Below are positions 1-5,964 of a stretch of DNA of 8,102 nt, piece by piece. The position numbers were made by a program, and so were the translations under genes. Numbering within the stretch: the first letter of the stretch is position 1; each line of letters starts with the position of its first letter. The notes under the pieces are model-generated. The model was not told the DNA's origin and searched no databases. It saw only the letters and a program-made list of their open reading frames with translations. Origin of the DNA: an uncultured Eubacteriales bacterium (lineage in GTDB: Bacteria; Bacillota; Clostridia; Christensenellales; CAG-138); assembly GCA_900547135.1 (NCBI GenBank), contig URFJ01000088.1:1-8102 (forward strand), in the 5' to 3' direction.

Positions 1-136
1 AAATAGCAAAAGGCATAGGATACTTTTTTGGCAGACAAGCGCAATACCCTTCGGGATATCCGGCTATTTTATTTTTCTTAGCTAAAACAACAGTCCCACC
101 CCCTTCCGAATGGCTTTGTGACAACAAAGAAAGCAT
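1..136 (-). CDS. possible 5' end of an unidentified gene, cut by the window edge
   Basis: An ATG at 136-134 (minus strand) opens a 45-codon frame with no stop before the left edge. A GAGG lies seven bases upstream of the ATG, an acceptable ribosome-binding site. The translation begins MLSLLSQSHSEGGG and continues with a Lys/Gly/Tyr/Pro-rich stretch containing two Cys (YCAC). I recognise no family, signal peptide or membrane segment. The plus strand is also open over much of this stretch (about 3-161), so openness alone proves little. The case rests on the start site and the protein-like composition. It would be divergent from the DUF1801 gene. It could equally be a spurious frame within a dispersed intergenic repeat. 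Confidence 0.3.
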   Translation of the reverse strand, partial: MLSLLSQSHSEGGGTVVLAKKNKIAGYPEGYCACLPKKYPMPFAI

Positions 137-165
137 GCGTAATCCTCAGCCCAGACCATAGGGAA

Positions 166-194
166 TTGACAATCTAAGTATAAAATAATAATCT
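166..194 (+). promoter_or_regulatory. possible sigma-A promoter for the DUF1801 gene
   Basis: A perfect TTGACA -35 box lies at 166-171. Seventeen bases later is a poor -10 candidate, TAATCT (189-194), in a very AT-rich stretch. A better-looking TATAAA at 179-184 is too close to the -35 box. Transcription from here would give a leader of roughly 50 nt before the chosen ATG at 252. Confidence 0.35.
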
Positions 195-251
195 ACATTA
201 ATAATGGATTGTAAACTCCTAGTAAAGACTAAACCCGTAAGAGAGCAGCAT

Positions 252-590
252 ATGGATGATTCTGTTAAGCGTTATATAGAAGGTTATTGTGAGGAGATAC
301 AAAAGCTTTTTTCAGAACTAAGGCGTCTGATTCTTGAAAGCTTACCGTGCGATATAACCATAAGCGAACGGCTGTGGGCAAAGCTGCCAAGCTATTATAA
401 TGGTGATCGGTTTATACGTATTATTCCATTTAAGGATCACATAAACGCCGAGGCCGCCGCCATTATTGAATATAGGGAGGAATTGAAAGGTTTTAAGACC
501 ACTCCAAAGGGTATGCTGCAAATCTATCCTCATCAGAACATGCCAAGCGGTGTTTTGCGTGCAGTGTTCAGGCAAACGCTTTTGGGTTGA
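252..590 (+). CDS. DUF1801 (YdhG-like) domain protein
   Basis: This is a 112-residue soluble protein made of a single DUF1801 domain (Pfam PF08818; YdhG-like family). Visible family features are the N-terminal helical segment VKRYIEGYCEEIQKLF (residues 5-20), the core WAKLPSYYNG (42-51), the strand-like FIRIIPFKDHI (54-64), and a Lys/Gly segment LKGFKTTPKGMLQIYP about 25 residues before the C terminus. The molecular function of the family is not established, so I assign none. An upstream in-frame ATG at 204 would add 16 residues unlike the family, with no ribosome-binding site. The ATG at 252 gives the usual family length, although its own RBS (AAGAGAG region) is weak. It appears monocistronic. 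GC content is moderate, lower than in rpiR or sipL. Confidence 0.9.
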   Translation: MDDSVKRYIEGYCEEIQKLFSELRRLILESLPCDITISERLWAKLPSYYNGDRFIRIIPFKDHINAEAAAIIEYREELKGFKTTPKGMLQIYPHQNMPSGVLRAVFRQTLLG

Positions 591-629
591 ATTTATTGCC
601 TGGGTAAAGATTAACGATTACAAGGCAAG

Positions 630-663
630 CTTCCGCCCCTGATGGCGAAGGGATATGGTTTTT
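630..663 (+). terminator. weak terminator-like hairpin after the DUF1801 gene
   Basis: CTTCCGCC (630-637) pairs with GGCGAAG (644-650) with one bulged C, closing a 6-nt loop. A run of five T (659-663) follows only after eight further bases. It lies 40 bases after the DUF1801 stop codon. The gap between stem and T-run makes this a poor intrinsic terminator. Confidence 0.25.
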
Positions 664-1007
664 GGTTGCGGCTGGTTCCTTGAGGCGCGCAGCTTACCCT
701 TTAGGCGTATACCGTAGTGTTAAACGGCATGTTAATACCCCATTTGACGCGCATTGTTTTCTGTTGAGCTTATACAAATTTTAAAATTCACAATTGTATC
801 GAATGTCTTTTATAGACGACGTACAGCTATATCCGACAAAGGGGAATCGCACTGTGTATTAGAGCTGTTTTGTGAGGCGCCATGCCCCATTTGACCTGTT
901 TTTTAACGCTTACTTGTCCGCAAAACAACAACGCCCTTAAAGGCGCGCGGCCTCTCATGAGCGGAGCGCTGGAAAAGAGACCGGAGCTTCTTTTTCGGGA
1001 GATTCGG

Positions 1008-1020
1008 GGCTAGGCTAGCC
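1008..1020. repeat. 13-bp palindrome GGCTAG-G-CTAGCC
   Basis: Two perfect 6-bp arms flank a single G. The centre is too small for an RNA hairpin, so a DNA-level role such as a dimeric protein site, or chance, is more likely. No gene start lies nearby. Confidence 0.5.
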
Positions 1021-1274
1021 ACCAACAAGCTTATTTTCAGCTTTGGGCCGGAGGCGTAAAGCGAGAAAATGTTGCGAAAAGCAGAAGTCAAAGTAAGCGC
1101 ATTTGCATTTACCCTGCTTGCGACTAATGAAAGCACCAAAATGAGATATGCACCTCATGCCAATAAGTCGCGCTTGCTTTTTATGTTTCGTCAATGGAAA
1201 CTTCCCGTTTAAGTATTTCCAATAGCACAACGCTTGTTGCCAAGGCATTGACCACAACCTATGCAGGGAGAAAC

Positions 1275-1310
1275 GATATAATCTTAAAGAAGCCGTAGAG
1301 TTATTATATC
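1275..1310. repeat. 8-bp inverted repeat GATATAAT / ATTATATC
   Basis: The arms at 1275-1282 and 1303-1310 are perfectly complementary across a 20-nt spacer, and TTTT follows directly at 1311-1314. It could be a weak AT-rich terminator on the plus strand or a protein-binding site. No adjacent gene explains it. Confidence 0.4.
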
Positions 1311-1349
1311 TTTTCGCAACTTCTTCAACTATCTCGCATATTTTATATT

Positions 1350-1368
1350 AAGTGCTTTCGCACTTTTT
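1350..1368 (+). terminator. small stem-loop with T tail
   Basis: AAGTGC (1350-1355) pairs perfectly with GCACTT (1360-1365) around the loop TTTC, and the T-run extends to 1368. Read on the minus strand, the loop is a GAAA tetraloop of the stable GNRA type. No gene lies immediately upstream on the plus strand. On the minus strand it is about 215 bases downstream of the PHP gene, but there it has no T-run. Confidence 0.3.
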
Positions 1369-1581
1369 CCTGTGTAAAATATTTGACGCAGAGATGCACG
1401 TTATTTTGACTATTTGTCACCCCAAAAATATAGATTCTATTCGTACTCTGCCTGATTTCTCTTAAAAAACCATAACCATGTCGCCTACAAATTTTCCACT
1501 TCAAATACCTATACAAATACTCCACTATAAAGCTTGTAAAGGATTATATGCATCTTTATCAATCAACCAATAAAAGGCCCG

Positions 1582-2289
1582 TCAGCACCGCTCAAGGTTC
1601 GTAACCAGGTCCTCTACGCCGGCCTGTTGGGCAGCGGCTATCGCCATTTTTACGTTCCCGACATTTTCAGCGGTATGGGCGTCGCTGTTTATTATAAAGC
1701 TGGCTCCAAGCGCCATAGCCCGCTCGAGCTGGGCTTTGGTCAGCGTGACGCGCGCACCGTTTATCTCCAGGGGTACCTTCAGCGCGGCCGACATTTTAGC
1801 TAAAATATCAATGTCCATGGGTATATAAAGCCCCGGATGTGAGACAAAGGTTATTTTATAGCGTTCCACCGCTCTGGCAAGCGCCTCGGCATTGCCTGTA
1901 GGGTCATGCCCAATGCCCATCAGCTGCAAAAAAGCTTTGAGCGAAAAACCGTTTGACGGAAATACGCCCTTATGATATCCAAGGATAAGCAGATCGAACA
2001 TGCTTGAGTCCTTTGGAACATCGCAGAGGCCGTTTCCTGTCAGATTGCATTCAAGCCCCATCAAAACCTCTATCGTGTTTCCGTATTTTGCGTTAAGCCT
2101 GTCTATCTCCCGCCTGAGCCTTATAAGCTGTTGGCCCCTGACGCCATAAAAAATGTGGGCCGGCGCGTGCTCCGAAATCGCAACGCGCCTAAGCCCTTTG
2201 GAAATCGCGGAAAGGACATTCTCCTCAGGAGTGCCCTTTCCGTGACTAAATACCGTATGCGTGTGATAATCCGCGTATATGCGAAGCAT
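1582..2289 (-). CDS. PHP-domain metal-dependent phosphatase (YcdX / histidinol-phosphatase-like)
   Basis: This 235-residue protein is a single PHP (polymerase and histidinol phosphatase) domain, predicted to be a cytoplasmic phosphoesterase with a trinuclear metal site. The whole ligand set expected from YcdX-type enzymes is visible: H9 and H11 (DYHTHT), H16, H41 (SEHA), E80 (GLECN), H106 (GYHKG), H151 (SHPG), D203 and H205 (NSDAHT). Motif II is EH where many relatives have DH. It lacks the polymerase fusion and resembles stand-alone YcdX/YtvP-class proteins in length. The ATG shares one base with the TAA of rpiR (TAATG), implying translational coupling in a two-gene operon. Its substrate is unknown. 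The RpiR partner suggests a phosphorylated sugar or related metabolite, which is inference. A dedicated histidinol phosphatase is possible, but no his genes are nearby. Confidence 0.92.
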   Translation of the reverse strand: MLRIYADYHTHTVFSHGKGTPEENVLSAISKGLRRVAISEHAPAHIFYGVRGQQLIRLRREIDRLNAKYGNTIEVLMGLECNLTGNGLCDVPKDSSMFDLLILGYHKGVFPSNGFSLKAFLQLMGIGHDPTGNAEALARAVERYKITFVSHPGLYIPMDIDILAKMSAALKVPLEINGARVTLTKAQLERAMALGASFIINSDAHTAENVGNVKMAIAAAQQAGVEDLVTNLERC

Positions 2290-3086
2290 TAGAACTTCTC
2301 GTCGGCGTTGAGCTTGCGGCTTACCATGAATGAAAGCGTTTCAAGCAGAACATACTGGGAAATATTTGTCTCCCGCCCCACCAACTCAAGCACATCCGGT
2401 ATTCGGGCGGTGCAGAAGAAATAATCGCACAGCGCTGATACGGATGAACTGACGTTGTTGCTTATCATTGCACACTTTGCCCCGTTTTTATGGGCGATCT
2501 TGATCGCGTCGTTTACAGCCTTGGTTGCGCCGGTACGCGAAACGGCAAGCATAACGTCGCCTTCCTTAAGGTGTGCCGCGCGCGCCTTTATCATATGCTC
2601 ATCGGTGGTTGCGGCAGCGTCTACGCCCAACAGTCCCAGACGCTCGGCCGTTATCACCGCCAGATGCCCCGACGCCCCCAGCCCCGTTATCGCCACGCGG
2701 CGCGCCGCGACAATCTCATCGACAAACCTTGCCAGCTTCTTCGCGTCGAGTACCTTCATGGTATCCTCGACGCAGCGCATTGAGGATAAAAACATCTTTT
2801 CGATTGACGCTTCGTCGGAATCGGACGCGCTCAAGGGCTCGGTCTCCATGGTGATCGGGTCGGTTCCACCCGCGGCGAGAGCCACCCGGAACTCCATAAA
2901 GCCGTCATAACCTAGCTTGCGCGCAAGCCTGGTCACCGAAGGGACGCTTACATTCGACGCGCGCGCGATATCGTTGATAACCATAAGTGAAGCCTGCTTG
3001 GGGTCATTTAGTATGAAGTCTGCGACTTTGCGCTCCGCTGAGGGAAGGGATGAGTATGCAGAGCGTATTTTCATCAAAGCTGGCAT
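2289..3086 (-). CDS. RpiR/MurR-family transcriptional regulator (HTH + SIS)
   Basis: This is a 265-residue DNA-binding regulator. Residues 1-77 form the HTH_6 domain typical of RpiR (LPSAERKVADFIL, then VINDIARASNVSVPSVTRLARKLGY with the recognition helix near 47-58). Residues about 128-245 form a sugar-isomerase (SIS) domain with VAITGLGASG (131-140) and the phosphate-loop-like SRTGATK (183-189). Such proteins sense phosphosugars, and the effector here is unknown. The start is the ATG at 3086, which has GGAGG seven bases upstream. An ATG 63 bases further upstream would overlap the promoter and add residues unlike the family. It is co-transcribed with the PHP gene through a 1-base TAATG overlap. 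A palindrome over its own -35 box suggests autoregulation (inference). Confidence 0.95.
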   Translation of the reverse strand: MPALMKIRSAYSSLPSAERKVADFILNDPKQASLMVINDIARASNVSVPSVTRLARKLGYDGFMEFRVALAAGGTDPITMETEPLSASDSDEASIEKMFLSSMRCVEDTMKVLDAKKLARFVDEIVAARRVAITGLGASGHLAVITAERLGLLGVDAAATTDEHMIKARAAHLKEGDVMLAVSRTGATKAVNDAIKIAHKNGAKCAMISNNVSSSVSALCDYFFCTARIPDVLELVGRETNISQYVLLETLSFMVSRKLNADEKF

Positions 3087-3093
3087 AGCGATA

Positions 3094-3098
3094 CCTCC
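3094..3098 (-). promoter_or_regulatory. RBS that fixes the rpiR-family start
   Basis: GGAGG on the minus strand lies seven bases before the ATG at 3086 and decides between this start and a longer frame opening at 3149. Confidence 0.85.
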
Positions 3099-3120
3099 GA
3101 TAGTATTTTTCTTACTGAAC

Positions 3121-3149
3121 ATTATAAATGATAGTGCGAATATTTGCAA
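3121..3149 (-). promoter_or_regulatory. sigma-A promoter of the rpiR-PHP operon
   Basis: On the minus strand a TTGCAA -35 box (3149-3144, four of six consensus bases) and a perfect TATAAT -10 box (3126-3121) are separated by exactly 17 bp. The predicted start near 3114 gives a leader of about 28 nt containing the GGAGG. Confidence 0.7.
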
Positions 3150-3161
3150 TCTAAAATTCGC
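3136..3161. promoter_or_regulatory. candidate RpiR operator (inverted repeat over the -35 box)
   Basis: GCGAAT (3136-3141) and ATTCGC (3156-3161) are perfect arms of a 26-bp interrupted palindrome, and partial symmetry extends inward to 8 of 10 bases per arm. Its centre (3148.5) falls on the -35 box of the operon promoter, so a bound dimer would block transcription. That the neighbouring RpiR protein binds here is inference. Confidence 0.45.
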
Positions 3162-3322
3162 TATTATATTATTTGTCCTTTCATTTTTTTTGTGAAATAA
3201 TGCGCTATTATGAACATACTATACAATATCTTATGCCATATTAGGGGTTTTATTTGTAAATAACCGTCTTTAAATCTCTTTTTATGGCGATGGTATTTCT
3301 TCATTCAGCTTATTAAAAATGT

Positions 3323-3351
3323 TTGCCCTCCGGTTTGGTACGTGATAAAAT
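3323..3351 (+). promoter_or_regulatory. probable promoter of the DUF1284 gene
   Basis: TTGCCC (3323-3328, four of six) and TAAAAT (3346-3351, five of six) are separated by 17 bp. A transcript starting near 3358 would leave a short leader before the GGAGG at 3376-3380. Confidence 0.45.
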
Positions 3352-3385
3352 TAATTTTAATACTCTGCTGCTTTTGGAGGCCGCA

Positions 3386-3817
3386 ATGACCGAACTTCGT
3401 CCGCATCATATACTTTGCCTGGCGCACTTTATCGGTAAGGGCTACAATGACCTGTTTGCCGAAAATATGGCACGTATCAAGGCGCGGTTGTACCAAAACG
3501 CCAGCGTCCGGCTTACATCCGGTCCGGACGACGTGTGCAGGGAGTGCCCCCATAAACTCGGCGCAGCCTGCGCCTTTGGTGATAAACCCTGCAGGTTTGA
3601 TACCCGATGCCTGGAGCTTTGTGGCCTTGATTACGGATTAGAACTCCCTTACGGAATGCTTTTAAACCGCGCTTACGATAAAATAATAAAATCAGGACGG
3701 CTTAGCCAGGTATGCGGATCATGCGAGTGGTACAGCCTTTGTTCCGGCATTAAGCCTGAGGAACCTCAACGGCCTTCAAAAGCCGTAGGGCCTGCGGAAC
3801 GACCGCGCCTGCAATAA
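3386..3817 (+). CDS. DUF1284 family protein, Cys-rich, probable metal or Fe-S binder
   Basis: This is a 143-residue cytoplasmic protein of the DUF1284 family (PF06935), whose function is not established. The hallmark N terminus RPHHILCL (5-12) is followed by GKGYNDLFAENM (17-28) and the segment DDVCRECPH (48-56). Ten cysteines are visible, at 11, 51, 54, 62, 69, 75, 79, 110, 113 and 119. C51-x2-C54 and the late C110-x2-C113-x5-C119 look like metal or Fe-S ligands, which is inference. The last 20 residues are Pro/Arg-rich and probably disordered. The start is the ATG at 3386, with GGAGG five bases upstream, and not an earlier in-frame ATG at 3323 that sits inside the promoter. It is divergent from rpiR and followed by a probable terminator, so probably monocistronic. 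Confidence 0.88.
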   Translation: MTELRPHHILCLAHFIGKGYNDLFAENMARIKARLYQNASVRLTSGPDDVCRECPHKLGAACAFGDKPCRFDTRCLELCGLDYGLELPYGMLLNRAYDKIIKSGRLSQVCGSCEWYSLCSGIKPEEPQRPSKAVGPAERPRLQ

Positions 3818-3974
3818 TGTAATTCGTCATTGCTTATTTTACTATATTTTCATTAACCGTATAATTTTCAATCCGATCTCAAAGTGTATCTAAGCTACAA
3901 ACACAGCAGTTTCCTTCTATATTTACAAAATATGCCTATCCGCATTAATATGCAGTTCCAAAGGCGGGCGGGCC

Positions 3975-4000
3975 AATCCAGCGGCTATGCCGGATTTTTT
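3975..4000 (+). terminator. intrinsic terminator between the DUF1284 gene and sipL
   Basis: AATCCAGC and GCCGGATT pair with one A-C mismatch around a 6-nt loop, and the stem runs into six T (3995-4000). It lies about 160 bases after the DUF1284 stop and before the sipL promoter region, separating the two transcripts. Confidence 0.55.
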
Positions 4001-4036
4001 ACATAACTTTAATTTTTCATTGATTCAATGCATTCT

Positions 4037-4063
4037 GCATTCCAATTTTCTTACATATACATT
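4037..4063 (+). promoter_or_regulatory. possible sigma-E-like promoter of sipL
   Basis: TATACATT (4056-4063) matches the sporulation sigma-E -10 consensus CATACAHT at seven of eight positions. A -35 candidate, GCATTCC (4037-4043), is only partial and its spacing (12 bp) is short. A start near 4070 would place the GGAGG just inside the transcript. The assignment leans on the known mother-cell expression of sipL in Clostridia. Confidence 0.28.
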
Positions 4064-4091
4064 ATCATCATCATAGCGGAGGACAACGCAT

Positions 4092-5573
4092 ATGGAATTA
4101 ATATGGAATGAGATATCGATAGACAGGATAGCTGGAGGAAGCGTGTCGCAGGCGCTGGCCGAGGGCAACGTGCCAGCTCCTGAGGGACGGAATATAGCCA
4201 GCGTGCTGGATGCGCAGGGCTCCGTTAACCTTACTTCGTTCGAGGTGGCGCCCGGGCATGTAAACATTGAAGGCGCGGTGCATGTGGAATTTATATGTAC
4301 GGACAGCGACGCAAACGTATACGCGTTTACATCCAGCGCACCGTTCAAGCATTCGCTGGCGATAGAAGAGGCAAAGCCTGGCATGCGCGCTAACCTGACC
4401 GCTGTAATCCAAACGCTAAACGCCACGCCCAACAGCAGCCAAATAGCGCTGGAGGCCGTGGCCGACATTTCCTGCCGCCTTGAGGACCCAGTCCCAATGC
4501 GAATAATGGCAGGCCTGTCCGGCGTGGGGGACCTGGAGATGAAGACGGAACGTGTGGAATACACGCGCCGCGTAGACGCTGGCGGAGGACTGATCCGCGT
4601 AAGGGAGGATATAGCCGCGGCAGGTATAAACACCGTTCTTACCGCCTCGGGCGAGGTCATGATACGCAGCATAGAGATTGAGGGCGGCGACGCATGCGTA
4701 TCGGGTACCCTTACGGTAAGCGCGCTCTGCGTAGACAGTGGGGGCAGGCTAAGCCAGATTGTACAGCATATACCCTTTGAGGAACTCGTGGCAATCGAGT
4801 CGGCCTCCATGATGCCCACCGGCAGGGCCGCGGTTCAAAGCATATCTGTAAGAACCGTAGGCGCTGAGTTCGACATACTGTCCGTTGAATCCATTATAAA
4901 CGTAGAATTGTTCACTCATCAGCGGTCGTCGGTAACGCTCACGCTGGATGCGTATTCCCCATCGTTGCCGTTCAGGCCCGCCACGCAGCGGGTGCGGTTT
5001 ATGCTTCAGGCGCCTGGGGCGTCGGGCAAGCAGACGCTGCGCGAAAGCGTGGAGGTCCCCGAGGGACTGCCCGACATATACAGGCCGCTGTACTCGTCCG
5101 CGCGCACCATGGTAACGTCTTGCTCCTGCGGCGACGGCAAGCTTGATGTAGAGGGCATACTGTTTACAAGGATAATCTATCAAACCGATGGCGGCACGCT
5201 GTATTCGTTTACTGAGGATATACCTTTCTTTGCGCAGATGGACGCCGAATGCACGGCCATGTGCGACGCCAACGCAAACGTAAGATGTACAGCCTCCATC
5301 GGCGGCGGTACAGGCCACGCGGCAGATGTAAACTACACCCTATATATCGACGCCGACGTTTACCGCGCGTATGAAACCGACGCTGTAACCGGAATTGAGG
5401 AATGCTCTCCGCCGGACGCTCCCAAGGGAATAATAATCTGCTTTGCCGAGGAAGGCGAAACGCTCTATGATATCGCGAAGCGGTTCAATATTAGCAGGGA
5501 GTCGCTCAGAGAGGCCAACCCGCAGCTTAAGGATACCATAACGCCCGGGCAGCGGCTTGTGCTGCTGGTCTAA
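4092..5573 (+). CDS. sipL: SipL-type spore coat morphogenetic protein (three SPOCS/DUF3794 + LysM)
   Basis: This 493-residue protein has the SipL architecture of Clostridia. SipL works in the mother cell, where it binds the coat ATPase SpoIVA and is needed to encase the forespore; it is the functional counterpart of Bacillus SpoVID. Three SPOCS (DUF3794) repeats lie at about 24-130, 172-276 and 318-426. Each shows a strand, a G-x-V/L-x-V segment, a D-x3 turn and an (A/I)PF motif (84-85, 228-229, 378-379). The LysM domain occupies about 447-492 (EEGETLYDIAKRFNIS, then NPQL and the terminal PGQRLVLL). There is no signal peptide or membrane segment, which fits mother-cell cytosolic coat assembly. 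Length is close to known SipL proteins (around 500). The ATG has GGAGG nine bases upstream. It is GC-rich, with many ATA and AGG codons. No other sporulation gene is visible nearby. Confidence 0.93.
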   Translation: MELIWNEISIDRIAGGSVSQALAEGNVPAPEGRNIASVLDAQGSVNLTSFEVAPGHVNIEGAVHVEFICTDSDANVYAFTSSAPFKHSLAIEEAKPGMRANLTAVIQTLNATPNSSQIALEAVADISCRLEDPVPMRIMAGLSGVGDLEMKTERVEYTRRVDAGGGLIRVREDIAAAGINTVLTASGEVMIRSIEIEGGDACVSGTLTVSALCVDSGGRLSQIVQHIPFEELVAIESASMMPTGRAAVQSISVRTVGAEFDILSVESIINVELFTHQRSSVTLTLDAYSPSLPFRPATQRVRFMLQAPGASGKQTLRESVEVPEGLPDIYRPLYSSARTMVTSCSCGDGKLDVEGILFTRIIYQTDGGTLYSFTEDIPFFAQMDAECTAMCDANANVRCTASIGGGTGHAADVNYTLYIDADVYRAYETDAVTGIEECSPPDAPKGIIICFAEEGETLYDIAKRFNISRESLREANPQLKDTITPGQRLVLLV

Positions 5574-5604
5574 TATAGCCGCACTCAGATTATAGAAAAA
5601 AGGC

Positions 5605-5631
5605 GGGCCGAGGTATTTGCCCCGGCCCTTT
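5605..5631 (+). terminator. terminator-like hairpin after sipL
   Basis: GGGCCG (5605-5610) pairs with CGGCCC (5623-5628). Two more G-C pairs continue beyond one mismatch, around the loop TATTTG. Only three T follow, so the stem is strong but the U-tract is weak. It begins 31 bases after the sipL stop codon. Confidence 0.5.
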
Positions 5632-5956
5632 GCAGACCTGTACGTTATCATATTTAAGCATCAATTCCAATGTTGGGCGGTTTTACGTGGCTTTTAAAAT
5701 CAGCTGAAATCCCATCCCCGCTTTTGCGGGGGACCTGTCCCGCGCCTTCTTTATCTAAAGCCGCTTTGCAGCGCTATTTCCTTAATTAAGATAAGCGACC
5801 ATAGCTTTACCATTCCTTGCTTTAACGTTTTCACAGCTCGGAGCGCTGCACGCGCGCCTGCTCTTTTTTATTGAGCGGCAAAGGCTTTTTTAGTTTTATG
5901 TGGAAACAAAGGCGGACATCATGATATGATAATGCCAGGTTAAAAAACAGGACTTG
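5632..5956. other. intergenic stretch between sipL and the GNAT gene
   Basis: No gene is visible. The stretch holds a perfect 6-bp stem CCCCGC-TTTT-GCGGGG (5716-5731) overlapped by GGGAC-CT-GTCCC, and a 10-bp palindrome CTTAATTAAG. It also has a GC-rich segment ending in TTTTTT (5837-5869) that could act as a weak terminator. A TATGAT (5925-5930) could be a -10 box for the GNAT gene, but no good -35 accompanies it. Confidence 0.5.
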
Positions 5957-5962
5957 AAGGAG
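5957..5962 (+). promoter_or_regulatory. RBS of the GNAT gene; favours a TTG start
   Basis: AAGGAG ends only two bases before the ATG at 5965 but eight bases before an in-frame TTG at 5971. Spacing argues for the TTG, which would give a protein two residues shorter beginning MQALETQRLLLR, as in many GNAT proteins. Confidence 0.6.
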
Positions 5963-5964
5963 AT

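Larger units (their letters stand above)
591..1581. other. intergenic stretch of about 1 kb without a convincing gene
   Basis: No open frame here has a ribosome-binding site together with a recognisable domain. The minus-strand frames at 903-1139, 1015-1257 and 1343-1525 overlap one another or lack start signals, and they read like translations of non-coding DNA. The stretch does hold several inverted repeats, listed separately, and an 11-bp direct repeat CCCCATTTGAC at 738-748 and 885-895. Between 935 and 990 several short arms can pair (for example AGCG/CGCT near 965), so a structured RNA or an old repeat element is possible, but I cannot define one. Confidence 0.6.

Noticed and set aside
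738..895. 11-bp direct repeat CCCCATTTGAC at 738-748 and 885-895
   Set aside because: It is short, has no matching flanks and no associated feature; probably chance.
1343..1525. 60-codon minus-strand frame with a GTG start
   Set aside because: There is no ribosome-binding site, no recognisable family, and a basic composition typical of AT-rich non-coding DNA. I could not exclude it fully.
2455..3195. Several plus-strand open frames opposite the rpiR-family gene
   Set aside because: They arise from the GC-rich codon pattern of the regulator; compositions are Ala/Arg/Ser-rich and no start signals are present.
4025..4819. 264-codon open frame antisense to sipL, and another at 4749-5318
   Set aside because: Both are low-complexity shadows (Ser/Thr/Pro- or Arg/Gly-rich) of a strongly supported coding frame and have no ribosome-binding site or domain.
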